Assembly (NCBI GenBank): GCA_037974665.1
Contig: CM075771.1
Location: 38,176,425 to 38,240,424, forward strand
DNA from: Ehretia macrophylla
Lineage: Eukaryota; Streptophyta; Magnoliopsida; Boraginales; Ehretiaceae
DNA: 64,000 nucleotides
Reading direction: 5' to 3'
The position numbers and the translations under genes are program-made. Position 1 is the stretch's first letter, and every line of letters begins with the position of its first letter. This document shows positions 1 through 11,058 of this stretch, one piece after another. Under the pieces are notes generated by a model that searched no databases, was not told the origin of the DNA, and was given only the letters and a program-made list of their open reading frames with translations.

Positions 1-453
1 TAGAGGCCGTGCCCGCAAACCGAGGGCGTAGGTTTAGTGACCAGGTCTCCGTCGCTCCGGTGCCCATATCTTTTGATCTGTAAGGAGTTACGCAGCACAC
101 AACATACCGTTAGAAGGCTCTCAGAGAGCTCTACGACGGGGGCAGCCAGTTTGCTCGCTGTGCCCCGTTTTGGATCCCAAAATCTAACATTTTCATCAGT
201 TTCAGGACACTTTTCTTCTTTTGCCTTGTTTTTCCATCCCGGATCGCAAGTCGTGAGTTGTTAGAAAGACGACAACCTGACTCGCGGTACATCAAAGGGC
301 CCTACAACGTGTCAATATCACGTCTTGCGAGGATGCTGCGTTGTTGAAGTGGATGGGTTGTCGTTAAGCCCATTGGGCCTTTTGAATGGGCCATCTCTGT
401 AGGCAAGCACTGTGAACCGTTAACACATATAGGAATTGTGCCCTGAACATGAC
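1..453 (+). other. Partial 5S intergenic spacer at left edge
   Basis: This is the distal part of a spacer whose gene lies outside the window. It carries the same blocks as other spacers, including the gagggcgtagg block near 21, the hairpin at 368-391 and the TATA-like region just upstream of copy 1. No other gene is seen. Confidence 0.93.
368..391 (+). repeat. Spacer inverted repeat (representative)
   Basis: The arms GCCCATT (368-374) and AATGGGC (385-391) are complementary and enclose a 10-base loop, about 63-86 bases upstream of the gene. The same arms occur in most spacers. In many units near 52-62 kb the left arm is GGCCATT instead, which weakens one pair. The function is unknown. It could be a byproduct of unit homogenisation. 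Confidence 0.55.
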
Positions 454-573
454 GGGTGCGATCATACCAGTACTAATGCACCGGATCCCATCAGAACTCC
501 GAAGTTAAGCGTGCTTGGGTAAGAGTATTACTAGGATGGTTGACCCCCTGGTAACTCCTTGTGTTGGACCCCC
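454..573 (+). rRNA. 5S rRNA: 5S rRNA gene, copy 1
   Basis: Full-length at 120 nt with an intact TATA-like region and C at -1. Nine changes: C18T, C67T, G68A, G75T, G87T, G99T, G102C, C107T, C114G. Two fall in the intermediate element and one in box C, so activity is doubtful. Confidence 0.9.
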
Positions 574-1098
574 TTTTCAATTTTTTTTGCCCTGGTTAGG
601 GTTGCCAAAATACTTTATCCACCAAATCTCTATTACCGAATCCCACAGAACATTGGGCAAGACAACTTCGCTTCACGAAGAGGCCGGGCCCGTAAACCGA
701 GGGCGTAGGATTGTGACCAGGTCTCCGTCGCTCCAGTGCCCATAACTTTTGATCCGTAAGGAGTTACGCGGCGCACAACATACCGTTGCCAAGCTCTATG
801 AGAGCTCTACGACGGGGGCTGCTAGCTTGCTAGCTGTGCCCCTTTTTGGAGGCCAAAGTCGAATGTTTTCATCAGTTTCAAGCCACTTTTGTTCTTTTAC
901 TCTATTTTTCCATCCTGGATCGTACGTTGTGAGCTGTTAAAAGGACGACAACCTGACTTGCGGTAAATCAGAGGGCCCTACAACGTGTCGATATCACATC
1001 TTGCGAGGATGCTGTGTTGTTGAAGAGGATGGGTTGTCGTTAAGCCCGTTGGGCCTTTTCAATGGGCCATCCTTCTAGGTTGGCACTGTGAACTGTTA

Positions 1099-1128
1099 AC
1101 AGATGCGATCATGACAGATGCGATCATA
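1099..1128 (+). repeat. 15-bp tandem duplication replacing a 5S promoter
   Basis: The motif acagatgcgatcat occurs twice head to tail, at about 1100 and 1114. The second copy forms the gene start. The TATA-like element and the GC block normally found between -28 and -11 are absent, and the unit is 15 bp short. Confidence 0.85.
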
Positions 1129-1235
1129 CCAACACTAATGCACCGGATCCCTTCAGAACTCCGAAGTTAAGCGTGCTTGGGCGAAAGTAGTACTAGGATG
1201 GGTGACCCCCTGGGAAGTCCTCGTGTTGCACCCCC
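1116..1235 (+). rRNA. 5S rRNA: 5S rRNA gene, copy 2, promoter lost
   Basis: The gene body is 120 nt with G1A, G3A, G17A, A37T and G70A, and boxes A and C are unchanged. The upstream TATA-like and GC elements are gone, replaced by a short tandem duplication. Plant 5S transcription in vitro is known to need these upstream bases, so this copy is probably inactive. Confidence 0.9.
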
Positions 1236-1791
1236 TTTTCAATTTTTTTTTGCCTTGGTTAGGGTTGCCAATATACTTTATCCACTAAATCTCTATTACC
1301 GAATCCCATGAAACATTGGGCAAGACAACTTTGCTTCACGTAGAGGCCGGGCCCGCAAACCGAGGGCGCAGGGTTTGTGACCAGGTCTCCGTCGCTCCGG
1401 TACCCATAACTTTTGATCCGTAAAGAGTAAGGCGGTGCACCGCTTACCGTTCCAAAGGTCTCTGAGAGCTCTACGACGGGGGCAGCCATCTTCCTCGCTG
1501 TGCCCTTTTCGAAGCAGAAAATCGAACGTTCTCATCAGTTTCAGGACACTTTTCTTCTTTTGCCCTGTTTTTTCATCCCGGATACTACGTCGTGGATGTT
1601 GAAAGGACGACAACCTGACTCGCGGTACATCAGAGGGCCCTACAACATGTTAATATCAGGTCTTGCGAGGATGCAGTGTTGTTGAAGTAGGTGGGTTGTC
1701 ATTAAGCCCATGGGGCCTTTTGAATGGGCCATCTCTCTAGGCAGCCACTGTGAACCGTTAACACGTATAGAAATTGTGCCCTCATCATGAT

Positions 1792-1911
1792 GGGTGCGAT
1801 CATACCAGCACTAATGCAACGGATCCCATTAGAACTCCAAAGTTAAGCGTGCTTGGGCGAGAGTAGTACTAGGATGGGTGACCCCGTGAGAAGTCCTCGT
1901 GTTGCACCCCC
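1792..1911 (+). rRNA. 5S rRNA: 5S rRNA gene, copy 3
   Basis: Full-length. C28A, C39T, G48A, C95G and G98A, with one change in box C. The upstream element reads cgtata and position -1 is T instead of C. It is followed by the long 1018-bp unit that contains a gene-less segment. Confidence 0.9.
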
Positions 1912-2273
1912 TTTTCAAATTTTTTTGCCCTGGTTAGGGTTGCCAAGATACTTTATCATCCAAATCTCTATTACCGAATCCCACGGAGCATTGGGCAAGA
2001 CAACTTTGCTTCACGTAGAGGTCGGGCCCGCAAACCGAGGGCGTAGGGTTTGTGACCAGGTCTCCGTCGCTCCGGTGCCCCTAACTTTTAATCCGTAACG
2101 AGTTACGCGGCGCACAGCATACCGTTGCAAATCTCTCTAAGAGCTCTACGACGGGGCCAACAAGTTCGCTCGCTGTGCCGTTTTTGGAGCCCAAAATCGA
2201 ATGTTTTCATCAGTTTCAGGACACTTTTCTTCTTTTGCCCTGTTTTTCCGTCTCGGATCTTACGTCGTGAGCT

Positions 2274-2809
2274 GTTAGGGTTGGCAAGATACTTTATCCA
2301 CCAAATCTCTATTACCGAATCCCACGGAACATTGGGCAAGATAACTTCGCTTCACGTAGAGGCCGAGCCCACAAACCGAGGGCGTAGGATTTGTGACTAG
2401 GTCTCTGTAGCTCCGGTTCCCATAACTTTTGATCCGAAAAGAGTTACGAGGCGCACAGCATACCGTTGCAAAGCTCTCTTAGACCTCTACGACGGGGTCA
2501 GCCGGCTTGCTCGATGTGCCCATTTTTGGAGCTCAAAATCGAATGTTTTCATCTGTTTCAGTCCACTTTATTTCTTATGCTCTATTTTTCCATCCCAGAT
2601 TGTACGTCATGAGCTGTTAAAAGGACGACAACATGATTCGCGGGAAATCAGAGGGCCCTACAATGTGTCGATATCACGTCTTGCGAGGATGTTGCGTTGT
2701 TAAAGCGGATGGGTTGTCGTTAAGCCCATTGGGCCTTTTGAATGGGCCATCTCTCTAGACTGGCACTGTTAACCGTTAATACATATAGGAATTGTGCCCT
2801 CAACATGAT
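2274..2809 (+). repeat. Partial 5S unit without a gene
   Basis: At 2274-2277 the sequence jumps from the middle of one spacer (..gagctgtta) to the start of another (gttagggttggcaag). About 336 bp are lost: the end of one spacer, a whole 5S gene and the first bases of the next spacer. The two sides share GTTA at the join. The segment then runs as a normal spacer to copy 4. It closely resembles the spacer at about 4985-5519, including the rare blocks gatccgaaaagag and gacctctacga. Confidence 0.9.
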
Positions 2810-2929
2810 GGGTGCGATCATACCAGCACTAATGCAGTGGATCCTATCGGAACTACGAAGTTAAGCGCGCTTAGGCGAGAGTAGTCTTAGGATGGGTGAC
2901 CCCTTAGGAAGTCCTCGAGTTGCACCCAC
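2810..2929 (+). rRNA. 5S rRNA: 5S rRNA gene, copy 4, strongly diverged
   Basis: Thirteen changes: C28G, C29T, C36T, A40G, C46A, T59C, G64A, A77C, C78T, C95T, G97A, T109A, C119A. Box A and box C are both hit and -1 is T. It shares a block of changes with copy 8. Probably a pseudogene. Confidence 0.88.
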
Positions 2930-3487
2930 TTTTCAATTTTTTTTGCCCTGGTTAGGGTTGCCAAGATACTTTATCCACCGAATCTCTATTACCAAATCCC
3001 ACGGAACATTGGGCAAGACAACTTCGCCTCACGTAGAGGCCGAGCCCGCAAACCGAGGGCGTAGGGTTTGTGACCTGGTCACCATCGCTTCAGTGCCTAT
3101 AACTTTTTATCCGTGAGGAGTTACGCGGCGCACAGTATACCGTTGCAAAGCTGTTAGAGAGCTCTATGATGGGGGAACCCAGCTTGCTCGCTGTGCCAAT
3201 TTTTTGGAGCCCAAAATAGAACCTTTTTATTAGTTTCAGTCAACTTTTCTTCTTTTACTTTGTTTTTCCGTCCCGGATCGTACGTCATGAGCTATTAAAA
3301 GGACGACAACCTAATTCGCGGGACATCAAAGGGCCCTACAACGTGTCGATATCACGTCTTGCGAGGATGATGCGTTGTTGAAGCGGATGGGTTGCCGTTA
3401 AGCCCATTGGGCCTTTTGAATGAGCCATCTCTCTAGGCTGGGACTGTGAACCGTTAACACATATAGGAATTGCGCCCTAAATATGAC

Positions 3488-3607
3488 GGGTGCGATCATA
3501 CCAGCACTAATGCACTGGATCCCATCAGAACTCTGTAGTTAAGCGAGCTTGGGCGAGAGTAGTACTAGGATGGGTGACTCCCTAGGAAGTCCTCGTGTTG
3601 CACCCCG
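3488..3607 (+). rRNA. 5S rRNA: 5S rRNA gene, copy 5
   Basis: Full-length. C29T, C47T, A49T, T59A, C92T, G97A, C120G. Box A has one change and box C two. The upstream GTGCCC is GCGCCC. Confidence 0.9.
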
Positions 3608-3827
3608 TTTTCAATTTTTTTTCCCCTGGTTAGGGTTGCCAAGATACTTCATCCACCAAATCTCTATTCCCGAATTCTAAGGAACATTGGGCAAGACAAC
3701 TTCGCTTCACGTAGAGGCGGGGCCCGCAAACCGGGGGCGTAGGGTTTGTGACTAGGTCTCCGTCGCTCCGGTGCCCATAACTTTTGATCCGTAAGGAGTT
3801 ACGCGGCGCACAACATACCGTTGCAAA

Positions 3828-3840
3828 GCTCTCTGAGAGC
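3828..3840 (+). repeat. Short palindrome in spacer (representative)
   Basis: GCTCTC-T-GAGAGC is a 6-bp inverted repeat around one base. It recurs in most spacers, about 220 bp after the gene end. No function is known to me. Confidence 0.5.
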
Positions 3841-4164
3841 ATTACGACGGTGGTAGCCAACTTGCTCGCTGGGCCCATTTTTGGAGCCCAAAATCGAACA
3901 TTTTCGTCAGTTTCAGTCCACTTTTCTTCTTTTTCTCTGTTTTTTCGTCCCAGATCGTACGTGGTGAGCTATTAAAAGGACGACCACCAGACTCGCGGTA
4001 CATTATAGGGCCCTACAACTTGTCGATATCACGTCTTGCGAGGATGCTGCATTATTGAAGCAGATGGGTTGTCGTTAAGCCCCTTGGGCCTTCTGAATGG
4101 GACATCTCTCTAGGCTGGCACTGTGAACCGTTAACACATATAGCAATTGTGCCCTCAACATGAC

Positions 4165-4284
4165 GGGTGCGAACATACCAGCACTATTGCACCGGATCCC
4201 ATCAGAAATCCGAAGTTAAGCGTGCTTGGGCGAGAGTAGTACTAGGATGGGTGACCGCCAGGGAAGTCCTCGTGTTACACCCAT
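4165..4284 (+). rRNA. 5S rRNA: 5S rRNA gene, copy 6
   Basis: Full-length. T9A, A23T, C44A, C93G, T96A, G113A, C119A, C120T. Box C has two changes and the 3' strand of the terminal helix is altered, so pairing with the 5' end is weakened. Confidence 0.9.
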
Positions 4285-4814
4285 TTTTCAATTTTTTTTT
4301 GCCCTGGTTAGGGTAGCCAAGATACTTTATCCACCAAATCTCTATTCCCGAATCCTACGGAACATTGGGAAAGACAACTTCGCTTCACGTGGAGGCCGGG
4401 CCCACAAACCGAGGGTGTAGGGTTTGTGACAAGGTCTCCGTCGCTCCGGTGCCCATAACTTTTGATCCGTAACGAGTTACGCGGCACACAGCATACCGTT
4501 GCAAAGCTCTCTGAGAGCACTACGTCGGGGGCAGCCAGCTTGGTCGTTGTGCCCATTTTTGAAGCCCAAAATTGAACGTTTTCATCAGTTTCAGTCCACT
4601 TTTCTTTTTTTGCTCTGTTTTTCTATCCCGGATCGTACGTCGTGAGCTATTAAAAGGTCAAAAACCTAACTCACGGGACATCAGAGGGCCCTACAACATG
4701 TCGATATCACATCTTGCGAGGATGCTGCGTTGTTGAAGCAGATGGGTTGTCGTTAAGCCTATTGGGCCTTTTGAATGGGCCATCTCTCTAGGCTGGCACT
4801 GTGAACCGTTAACA

Positions 4815-4842
4815 CATATAGGAATTGTGCCCTCAACATGAC
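4815..4842 (+). promoter_or_regulatory. 5S upstream promoter (representative, copy 7)
   Basis: CATATA lies at -28 to -23, GC at -14/-13 and C at -1 relative to the gene start at 4843. This matches the upstream elements known from plant 5S genes, where they act with the internal boxes to place RNA polymerase III. Nearly every copy has this block; departures are noted under single genes. Confidence 0.85.
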
Positions 4843-4962
4843 GGGTGCGATCATACCATCACTGATGCACCGGATCCCATCAGAACTTCGAAGTTAAGCG
4901 TGCTTGGGCGAGAGTAGTACTAGTATTGGTGACCCCCTGGGATGTCCTCGTGTTGCACCCCC
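4843..4962 (+). rRNA. 5S rRNA: 5S rRNA gene, copy 7
   Basis: Full-length with a textbook upstream region. G17T, A22G, C46T, G82T, G85T, A101T. Two changes fall in box C. Confidence 0.92.
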
Positions 4963-4977
4963 TTTTCAATTTTTTTT
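4963..4977 (+). terminator. Pol III T-run terminator (representative, copy 7)
   Basis: TTTT directly follows the gene (4963-4966), then CAA and a run of eight T (4970-4977). Runs of four or more T on the coding strand end RNA polymerase III transcription. The same double arrangement follows most copies. Confidence 0.85.
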
Positions 4978-5519
4978 GCTCTGGTTAGGGTTGCCAAGAT
5001 ACTTTATCCACCAAATCTCTATTACCGAATCCCACAGAACATTGGGCAAGAGAACTTCGCTTCACGTAGAGGCCGAACCCGTAAACCGAGGGCGTAGGAT
5101 TTGTGACCAGGTCTCCGTAGCTCCGGTTCCCATAACTTTTGATCCGAAAAGAGTTACGAGGCGCACAACATACCGTTACAAAGTTCTCTAAGACCTCTAC
5201 GATGGGGTCAGCCAGCTTGCTCGATGTGCCCATTTTTGGAGCTCAAAATCGAATGTTTTCATCTGTTTCAGTCCATTTTATTTCTTATGCTCTATTTTTC
5301 CATCCTAGATTGTACGTCATGAGCTGTTAAAAGGACGACAACATGACTCGCGGGACATCAGAGGGCCCTACAACGTGTCGATATCACGTCTTGCAAGGAT
5401 GTTGCGTTGTTAAATCGGATGGGTTGTCGTTAAGCCCATTGGGCCTTTTGAATGGGCCATCTCTCTAGACTGGCACTGTGAACTGTTAACACATATACGA
5501 ATTGTGCCCTCAACATGAC
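4963..5519 (+). other. 5S intergenic spacer (representative, 557 bp)
   Basis: This describes all ordinary spacers. In order: T-rich terminator; a conserved block ggttagggttgccaaga; a GC-rich block with gagggcgtagg; a small palindrome; a pyrimidine-rich stretch (cacttttcttcttttgctc in other units); a palindromic tacgtcgtgagctgtta area; the GCCCATT/AATGGGC hairpin; then the promoter. No open frame, other RNA gene or nested element is seen. Short reading frames that recur here are side effects of repeat identity. Confidence 0.9.
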
Positions 5520-5639
5520 GGGTGCGGTCATACCGGCACTAATGCAGTGGATCCTATCGGAACTACGAAGTTAAGCGTGCTTGGGCGAGAGTAGTACTAG
5601 GATGGGTGACCCCTTAGGAAGTCCTCGAGTTGCACCCCC
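5520..5639 (+). rRNA. 5S rRNA: 5S rRNA gene, copy 8
   Basis: A8G, A16G, C28G, C29T, C36T, A40G, C46A, C95T, G97A, T109A. It shares eight changes with copy 4, four units earlier, so the two descend from one variant. Upstream TATA block is catata followed by C. Confidence 0.9.
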
Positions 5640-6196
5640 TTTTCAATTTTTTTTGCCCTGGTTAGGGTTGCCAACATACTTTATCCACCGAATCTCTATT
5701 ACCAAATCCCACGGAACATTGGGCAAGACAACTTCGCTTCACGTAGAGGCCGAGCCAGCAAACCGAGGGCATAGGGTTTATGATCAGGTCTTCGTCGCTC
5801 TGGTGCCCATAACTTTTGATCCATAAGGAGTAACGCGGCGTACAGCATACCGTTGTAAAGCTCTCTGAGAGCTCTACGACGGGGACAGCGAGCATGCTCG
5901 CTGTACCCATTTTTGGAGCTCAAAATCGAACGTTTTCATCAATTTTCGACCACTTTTCTTATTTTGCTCTATTTTTCTATCCCGGATAGTACATCGTAAG
6001 CTGTTCAAAGGACGACTACTTGACTCACAGGACATCAGATGGCCCTACAACGTGTCGATATCACATCTTGCGAGGATGCTACGTAGTTGAAGCGGATGGG
6101 TTGTCGTTAAGCCCCTTGGGCCTTTTGAATGGACCATCTCTCTAAGCTGGGACTGTGAACCGTTAACACATATAGGAATTGTGCCCTCAACATGAC

Positions 6197-6316
6197 GGGT
6201 GCGATCATACCAGCACTAATGCACCGGATCCTATCATTACTCTGAAGTTAAGCGTTCTTGGGCGAGAGTTGTACTAAGATGGGTGACCCCCTGGGAAGTC
6301 CTCGTGTTGCACCCCC
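6197..6316 (+). rRNA. 5S rRNA: 5S rRNA gene, copy 9
   Basis: C36T, G41T, A42T, C47T, G60T, A74T, G81A. Box A and box C have one change each. The pair G41T/A42T recurs in copy 30. Confidence 0.9.
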
Positions 6317-6873
6317 TTTTCAATTTTTTTTGCCCTGGTTAGTGTTGCCAAGATACTTTATCCACAAAATCTCTATTACCAAATCCCACGGAACATTGGG
6401 CAAGACAACTTCGCTTCACGTAGAGGCCAGGCCTGCTAACCGAGAGCGTAGGGTTTGTGACCAGGTCTCCGTCGCTCCGGTGCGCAAAACTTTTGATCCG
6501 TAAGGAGTTTCCCGGTGCACAACATACCGTTGGAAAGCTCTCTGAGAGCTCCACGACGAGGGCATCCTGCTTGCTCGCTGTGCCCTTTTTTGGAGCCCAA
6601 AATCGAAAGTTTTCATCAATTTCAGGCCACTTTTCTTCTTTCGCTCTATTTTTCTTTCCCGGATCGTACGTCGTGAGTTGTTAAACGGATGACAACCTGA
6701 CTCGCATGACATCAGAGGGCCCTACAACGTGTCGATATCACGTCTTTCGAGGATGCTGCGCTGTTGAAGCGGATGGGTTGTCGTTAAGCCCATTGGGCCT
6801 TTTGAATGGGTCATCTCTCTAGGCTGGCATTGTGAACTGTTAACACATATAGGAATTGTGCCCTTAACATGTC

Positions 6874-6993
6874 GGGTGCGATCTTACCAGCACTAATGCA
6901 TCGGACCCCATCAGAACTCCGAAGTTAAGCCTGCTTGGGCGAGAGTAGTACTAGGATGGGTGACCCCTTCGGAAGTCCTCGTGTTGCACCCCC
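6874..6993 (+). rRNA. 5S rRNA: 5S rRNA gene, copy 10
   Basis: A11T, C28T, T33C, G58C, C95T, G97C. One change in box A and two in box C. Confidence 0.9.
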
Positions 6994-7553
6994 TTTTTAA
7001 TTTTTTTTTTATTCTGGTTAGGGTTGCCAAGATACTTTATCAACCAAATCTCTATTACCGAATCCCATGGAACATTGGGCAAGACAACTTTGCTTCACGT
7101 AGAGTCCGGGCCAGCAAACCGAGGGCGTAGGGTTTGTGACCAGGTCTCCCTCGCTCCGGTGCCCATAACTTTTGATCCGTCAGGAGTTACGCAGCGCACA
7201 TCATACCGTTGCAAAGCTCTCTGTGAGCTCTATGATGGGGGCAGAGTGCTTGCTCGTTGTGCCCATTTTTGGAGCCCAAAATCAAATGTTTTCATCAGTT
7301 TTAGGCCACTTTTCTTCTTTTGCCCTATCTTTCCGTCTCGGATCGTAAGTCGTGAGCTGTTAAAAGGACGACAACCTGACTCGCGGGACATCAGAGGGCC
7401 CACACAACGTATCGATATCACGTCTTGCGAGGATGCTGCATTGTTGAAGCCGATGGGTTGTCGTTAAGCCCATTGGGCCTTTTGAATGGGCCATCTCTCT
7501 AGGCTGGCACTGTGAACCGTTAACACAAATAGGAATTGTGCCCTCAACATGAC

Positions 7554-7673
7554 GGGTGCGATCAGAGCAGCACTAACGCACCTGATCCCTTCAGAACTCC
7601 GAAGTTAAGCGTGCTTGGGTGAGAGTAGTTCTAGGATGGGTGACCCCCTGGGAAGTCCTCTTGTTGCACCCCC
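7554..7673 (+). rRNA. 5S rRNA: 5S rRNA gene, copy 11 (AGAGC class)
   Basis: T12G, C14G, T24C, G30T, A37T, C67T, A77T, G108T. First copy of the class with AGAGC at 11-15. The TATA-like block is CAAATA. Confidence 0.9.
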
Positions 7674-8230
7674 TTTTCAATTTTTTTTGCCCTAGTTAGG
7701 GTTGCCAAGGTACTTTATCCACCAAATCTCTATTACCGAATCCCACGGAACATTGGTCAAGACAACTTCGCTTCACGTAGAGGCCAGGCTAGCAAACCGA
7801 GGGCGTAGGGTTTGTGACCAGGTCTCCGTCGCTCCGTGCCCATAACTTTTGATCCGAAAGGAGTTACGCGGAGCACAGCATACCGTTGCAAAGCTCTCTG
7901 AGAGCTCTACGACGGGGGCAGCCAGTTTTCTCATTGTGCCCATTTTTTAAGCCCAAAATCGAACGTTTTCATCAATTTATGGCCAATTTTCTTCTTTTGC
8001 TCTATTTTTTCTATCCTGGATTGTACGTCGTGAGCTGTTAAAAGGACGACAACCTGACTCGTGGGACATCAGAGGGCCCTACAACGTGTCGATATCACGT
8101 CTTGCGAGGATGCTACGTTGTTGAAGCGGATGGGTTGTCGTTAAGCCCTTTTGGCCTTTTGAATGGGCCATATCTCTTGGCTGGCAATATGAACCGTTAA
8201 CACATATAGGAATTGTGCACTCAACATGAC

Positions 8231-8350
8231 GGGGGTGCTCCGAGCAGTACTAATGCACCGAATTCCATCAGAACTCCGAAGTGAAGCGTGCTTGGGCGAG
8301 AGTAGTACTAGGATGGGTGACCCACAGGGAAGTTCTCGTGTTGCACCCCC
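8231..8350 (+). rRNA. 5S rRNA: 5S rRNA gene, copy 12 (GGGGG/AGAGC class), diverged
   Basis: T4G, C6T, A8C, A11C, T12G, C14G, C18T, G31A, C34T, T53G, C94A, T96A, C104T. Thirteen changes, nearly all shared with copy 15. It is followed by the variant spacer with gctccggttagg. Likely inactive. Confidence 0.88.
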
Positions 8351-8908
8351 GTTTTCAATTTTTTTTGCTCCGGTTAGGGTTACCATGATACTTTATCCAC
8401 CACATTTCTATTATCGAAACCCACGGTACATTGGGCAAGACAACTTTGCTTCACGTAGAGGCCGGGCCAGCAAACCGAGGGCGTAGGGTTTTTGACCTGG
8501 TCTCCGTCGCTCCGGTGACCATAACTTTTGATCCGTAAGGAGTTACGTGGCGCACAGTATACCGTTGCAATGCTCTCTAAGAGCTCTACGACGGGGGCAG
8601 CCAGTTTGCTCGCTGTGCCTATTTTTGAAGCCCAAATTCGAACGTTTTAATCAATTTCAGTCCACTTTTCTTCTTTTGCTCCATTTTTCCCACCCAGATC
8701 GTACGTCGTGAGCTGTTAAAAGGATCACAATATGACTCGCGGGACATCAGAGGGCCCTACAACTTGTCCATATCACATCTTTCGAGATTGCTGCATTGTT
8801 GAAGCGGATGGGTTGTCGTTAAGCCCATTGGGCCTTTTGAATGGGCCATCTCTCTAGCCTGGCACTATGAACCGTTAACACATATAGGAATTGTGCCCTC
8901 AACATGAC

Positions 8909-9028
8909 AGGTGCGATCATACCAGCACTAATGCACTGGATCCTATCAGGACTCCGAAGTTAAGCGTGCTTGGGCGAGAGTAGTACTAGGATGGGTGACC
9001 CCCTGGGAAGTCCTCTTGTTGCACCCCC
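8909..9028 (+). rRNA. 5S rRNA: 5S rRNA gene, copy 13
   Basis: G1A, C29T, C36T, A42G, G108T. Boxes A and C are unchanged and the upstream region is standard. One of the better kept copies, apart from the changed first base. Confidence 0.91.
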
Positions 9029-9585
9029 TTTTCAATTTTTTTTGCCCTAGTTAGGGTTGCCAAGGTACTTTATCCACCAAATCTCTATTACCAAATCCCA
9101 CGGAACATTGGTCAAGACAACTTCGCTTCACATAGAGGCCAGGCTTGCAAACCGAGGGCGTAGGGTTTGTGACCAGGTCTCCGTCGCTCCGGTGCCCATA
9201 ACTTTTGATCCGAAAGGAGTTACGCGGAGCACAGCATACCGTTGCAAAGCTCTCTGAGAGCTCCAAGATAGGGGTAGAGAGCTTGCTCGCTTTGCCCATT
9301 TTTGGAGCCCAAAATCAAACGTTTTCATCAGTTTCAGGCCACTTTTCTTCTTTTGCCTTGTTTTTCCATCCCGGATCGTACGTCGTGAGCTGTTAAAAGG
9401 ACGATAACATGACTCGCGGTAAATCAGAGGGCCCTAAAAAGTGTCGATATCACGTCTTGCGAGGATGCTGCATTGTTGAAGCGGATGGGTTGCCGGTAAG
9501 CCGATTGGGCCTTTTTAATGGGCCATCTCTCTAGGCTGGCACTGTGAACCGTTAACACATATAGGAATTGTGCCCTCAACATGAC

Positions 9586-9705
9586 AGGTGCGATCAGAGC
9601 AGCACTAATGCACCGGATCCCATCAGAACTCCGAAGTTAAGCGTGCTTGGGCGAGAGTAGTACTAGGATGGGTGACCCGCTGGGAAGTCCTTGTGTTGCA
9701 CCCCA
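9586..9705 (+). rRNA. 5S rRNA: 5S rRNA gene, copy 14 (AGAGC class)
   Basis: G1A, T12G, C14G, C94G, C107T, C120A. Copy 17 has the same six changes plus G17A, three units on. Confidence 0.91.
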
Positions 9706-10262
9706 TTTTCAATTTTTTTTGCCATGGTTAGGGTTGCCAAGATACTTTATCCACCAAATATCTATTACTGAATCCAACGGAACATTGGGCAAGACACCTT
9801 CTCTTCACGTAGAAGCCGGGCTAGTAAACCGAGGGCGTAGGGTTTGTGACCAGGTCTCCGTCGCTCGGGTGCCCATAACTTTTGATCCGTAAGGAGTTAC
9901 GCGGCGCACAGCATACCGTTGCAAAGCTCTTTGAGAGCTCTACGACGGGGGCAGCCAGTTTGCTCGTTGTGCCCATTTTTTAAGCCCAAAATCGAACGTT
10001 TTCATCAATTTATGGCCAATTTTCTTCTTTTGCTCTATTTTTTCTGTCCGGGATTGTACGTCGTGAGCTGTTAAAAGGACGACAACCTGACTCGTGGGAC
10101 ATCAGAGGGCCCTACAACATGTCGATATCACTCTTGTGAGGATGCTACATTGTTGAAGCGGATGGGTTGTCGTTAAGCCCATTTGGCCTTTTGAATGGGC
10201 CATATCTCTAGGCTGGCACTATGAACCGTTAACACATATAGGAATTGTGCACTCAACATGAC

Positions 10263-10382
10263 GGGGGTGATCCGAGCAGTACTAATGCACCGAATTCCAT
10301 CAGAACTCCGAAGTGAAGCGTGCTTGGGCGAGAGTAGTACTAGGATGGGTGACCCCCAGGGAAGTTCTCGTGTTGCATGCCC
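10263..10382 (+). rRNA. 5S rRNA: 5S rRNA gene, copy 15 (GGGGG/AGAGC class), diverged
   Basis: T4G, C6T, A11C, T12G, C14G, C18T, G31A, C34T, T53G, T96A, C104T, C116T, C117G. Partner of copy 12 in the three-unit block. The upstream GTGCCC reads GTGCAC. Confidence 0.88.
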
Positions 10383-10938
10383 GTTTTCAATTTTTTTTGC
10401 TCCGGTTAGGGTTGCCATGATGCTTTATCCACCACATTTCTATTATCGAAACCCACGGTACATTGGGCAAGACAACTTCACTTCACGTAGAGGCCGGGCC
10501 AGCAAACCGAGGGCGTAGGGTTTTTGACCTGGTCTCCGTCGCTCGGTGACCATAACTTTTGATCCGTAAGGAGTTACGTGGCGCACAGCAAACCGTTGCA
10601 ATGCTCTCTAAGAGCTCTACGACGGGGGATGCCAGTTTGCTCGCTGTGCCTATTTTTGAAGCCCAAATTCGAACGTTTTAATCAATTTTAGTCCACTTTT
10701 CTTCTTTTGCTCCGTTTTTCCCACCCGGATCGTACGTCGTGAGCTGTTAAAAGGATGATATATGACTCGCGGGACATCAGAGGGCCCTACAACGTGTCCA
10801 TATCACGTCTTTCGAGATTACTGCATTGTTGAAGCAGATGGGTTGTCGTTAAGCCCATTGGGCCTTTTGAATTGGCCATCTCTCTAGGCTGGCACGGTGA
10901 ACCGTTAACACATATAGGAATTATGCCCTCAACATGAC

Positions 10939-11058
10939 GGGTGAGATCGGAGCAGCACTAATGCACCAGATCCCATCAGAACTCCGAAGTTAAGCGTTCT
11001 TGGGCGAGATTAGTACTAGGATGGGTGACCCCCTGGGAAGTCCTCGTGTTGCACCCCC
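10939..11058 (+). rRNA. 5S rRNA: 5S rRNA gene, copy 16
   Basis: C6A, A11G, T12G, C14G, G30A, G60T, G72T. The same seven changes occur in copy 23 (which adds C107T), about 4.75 kb away, and the proximal spacers match as well. Confidence 0.91.

Noticed and set aside
8231-8350. Divergent 5S class as a different RNA gene (for example a tRNA)
   Set aside because: It aligns over all 120 positions with 5S and keeps box A, most of box C and the T-run terminator.
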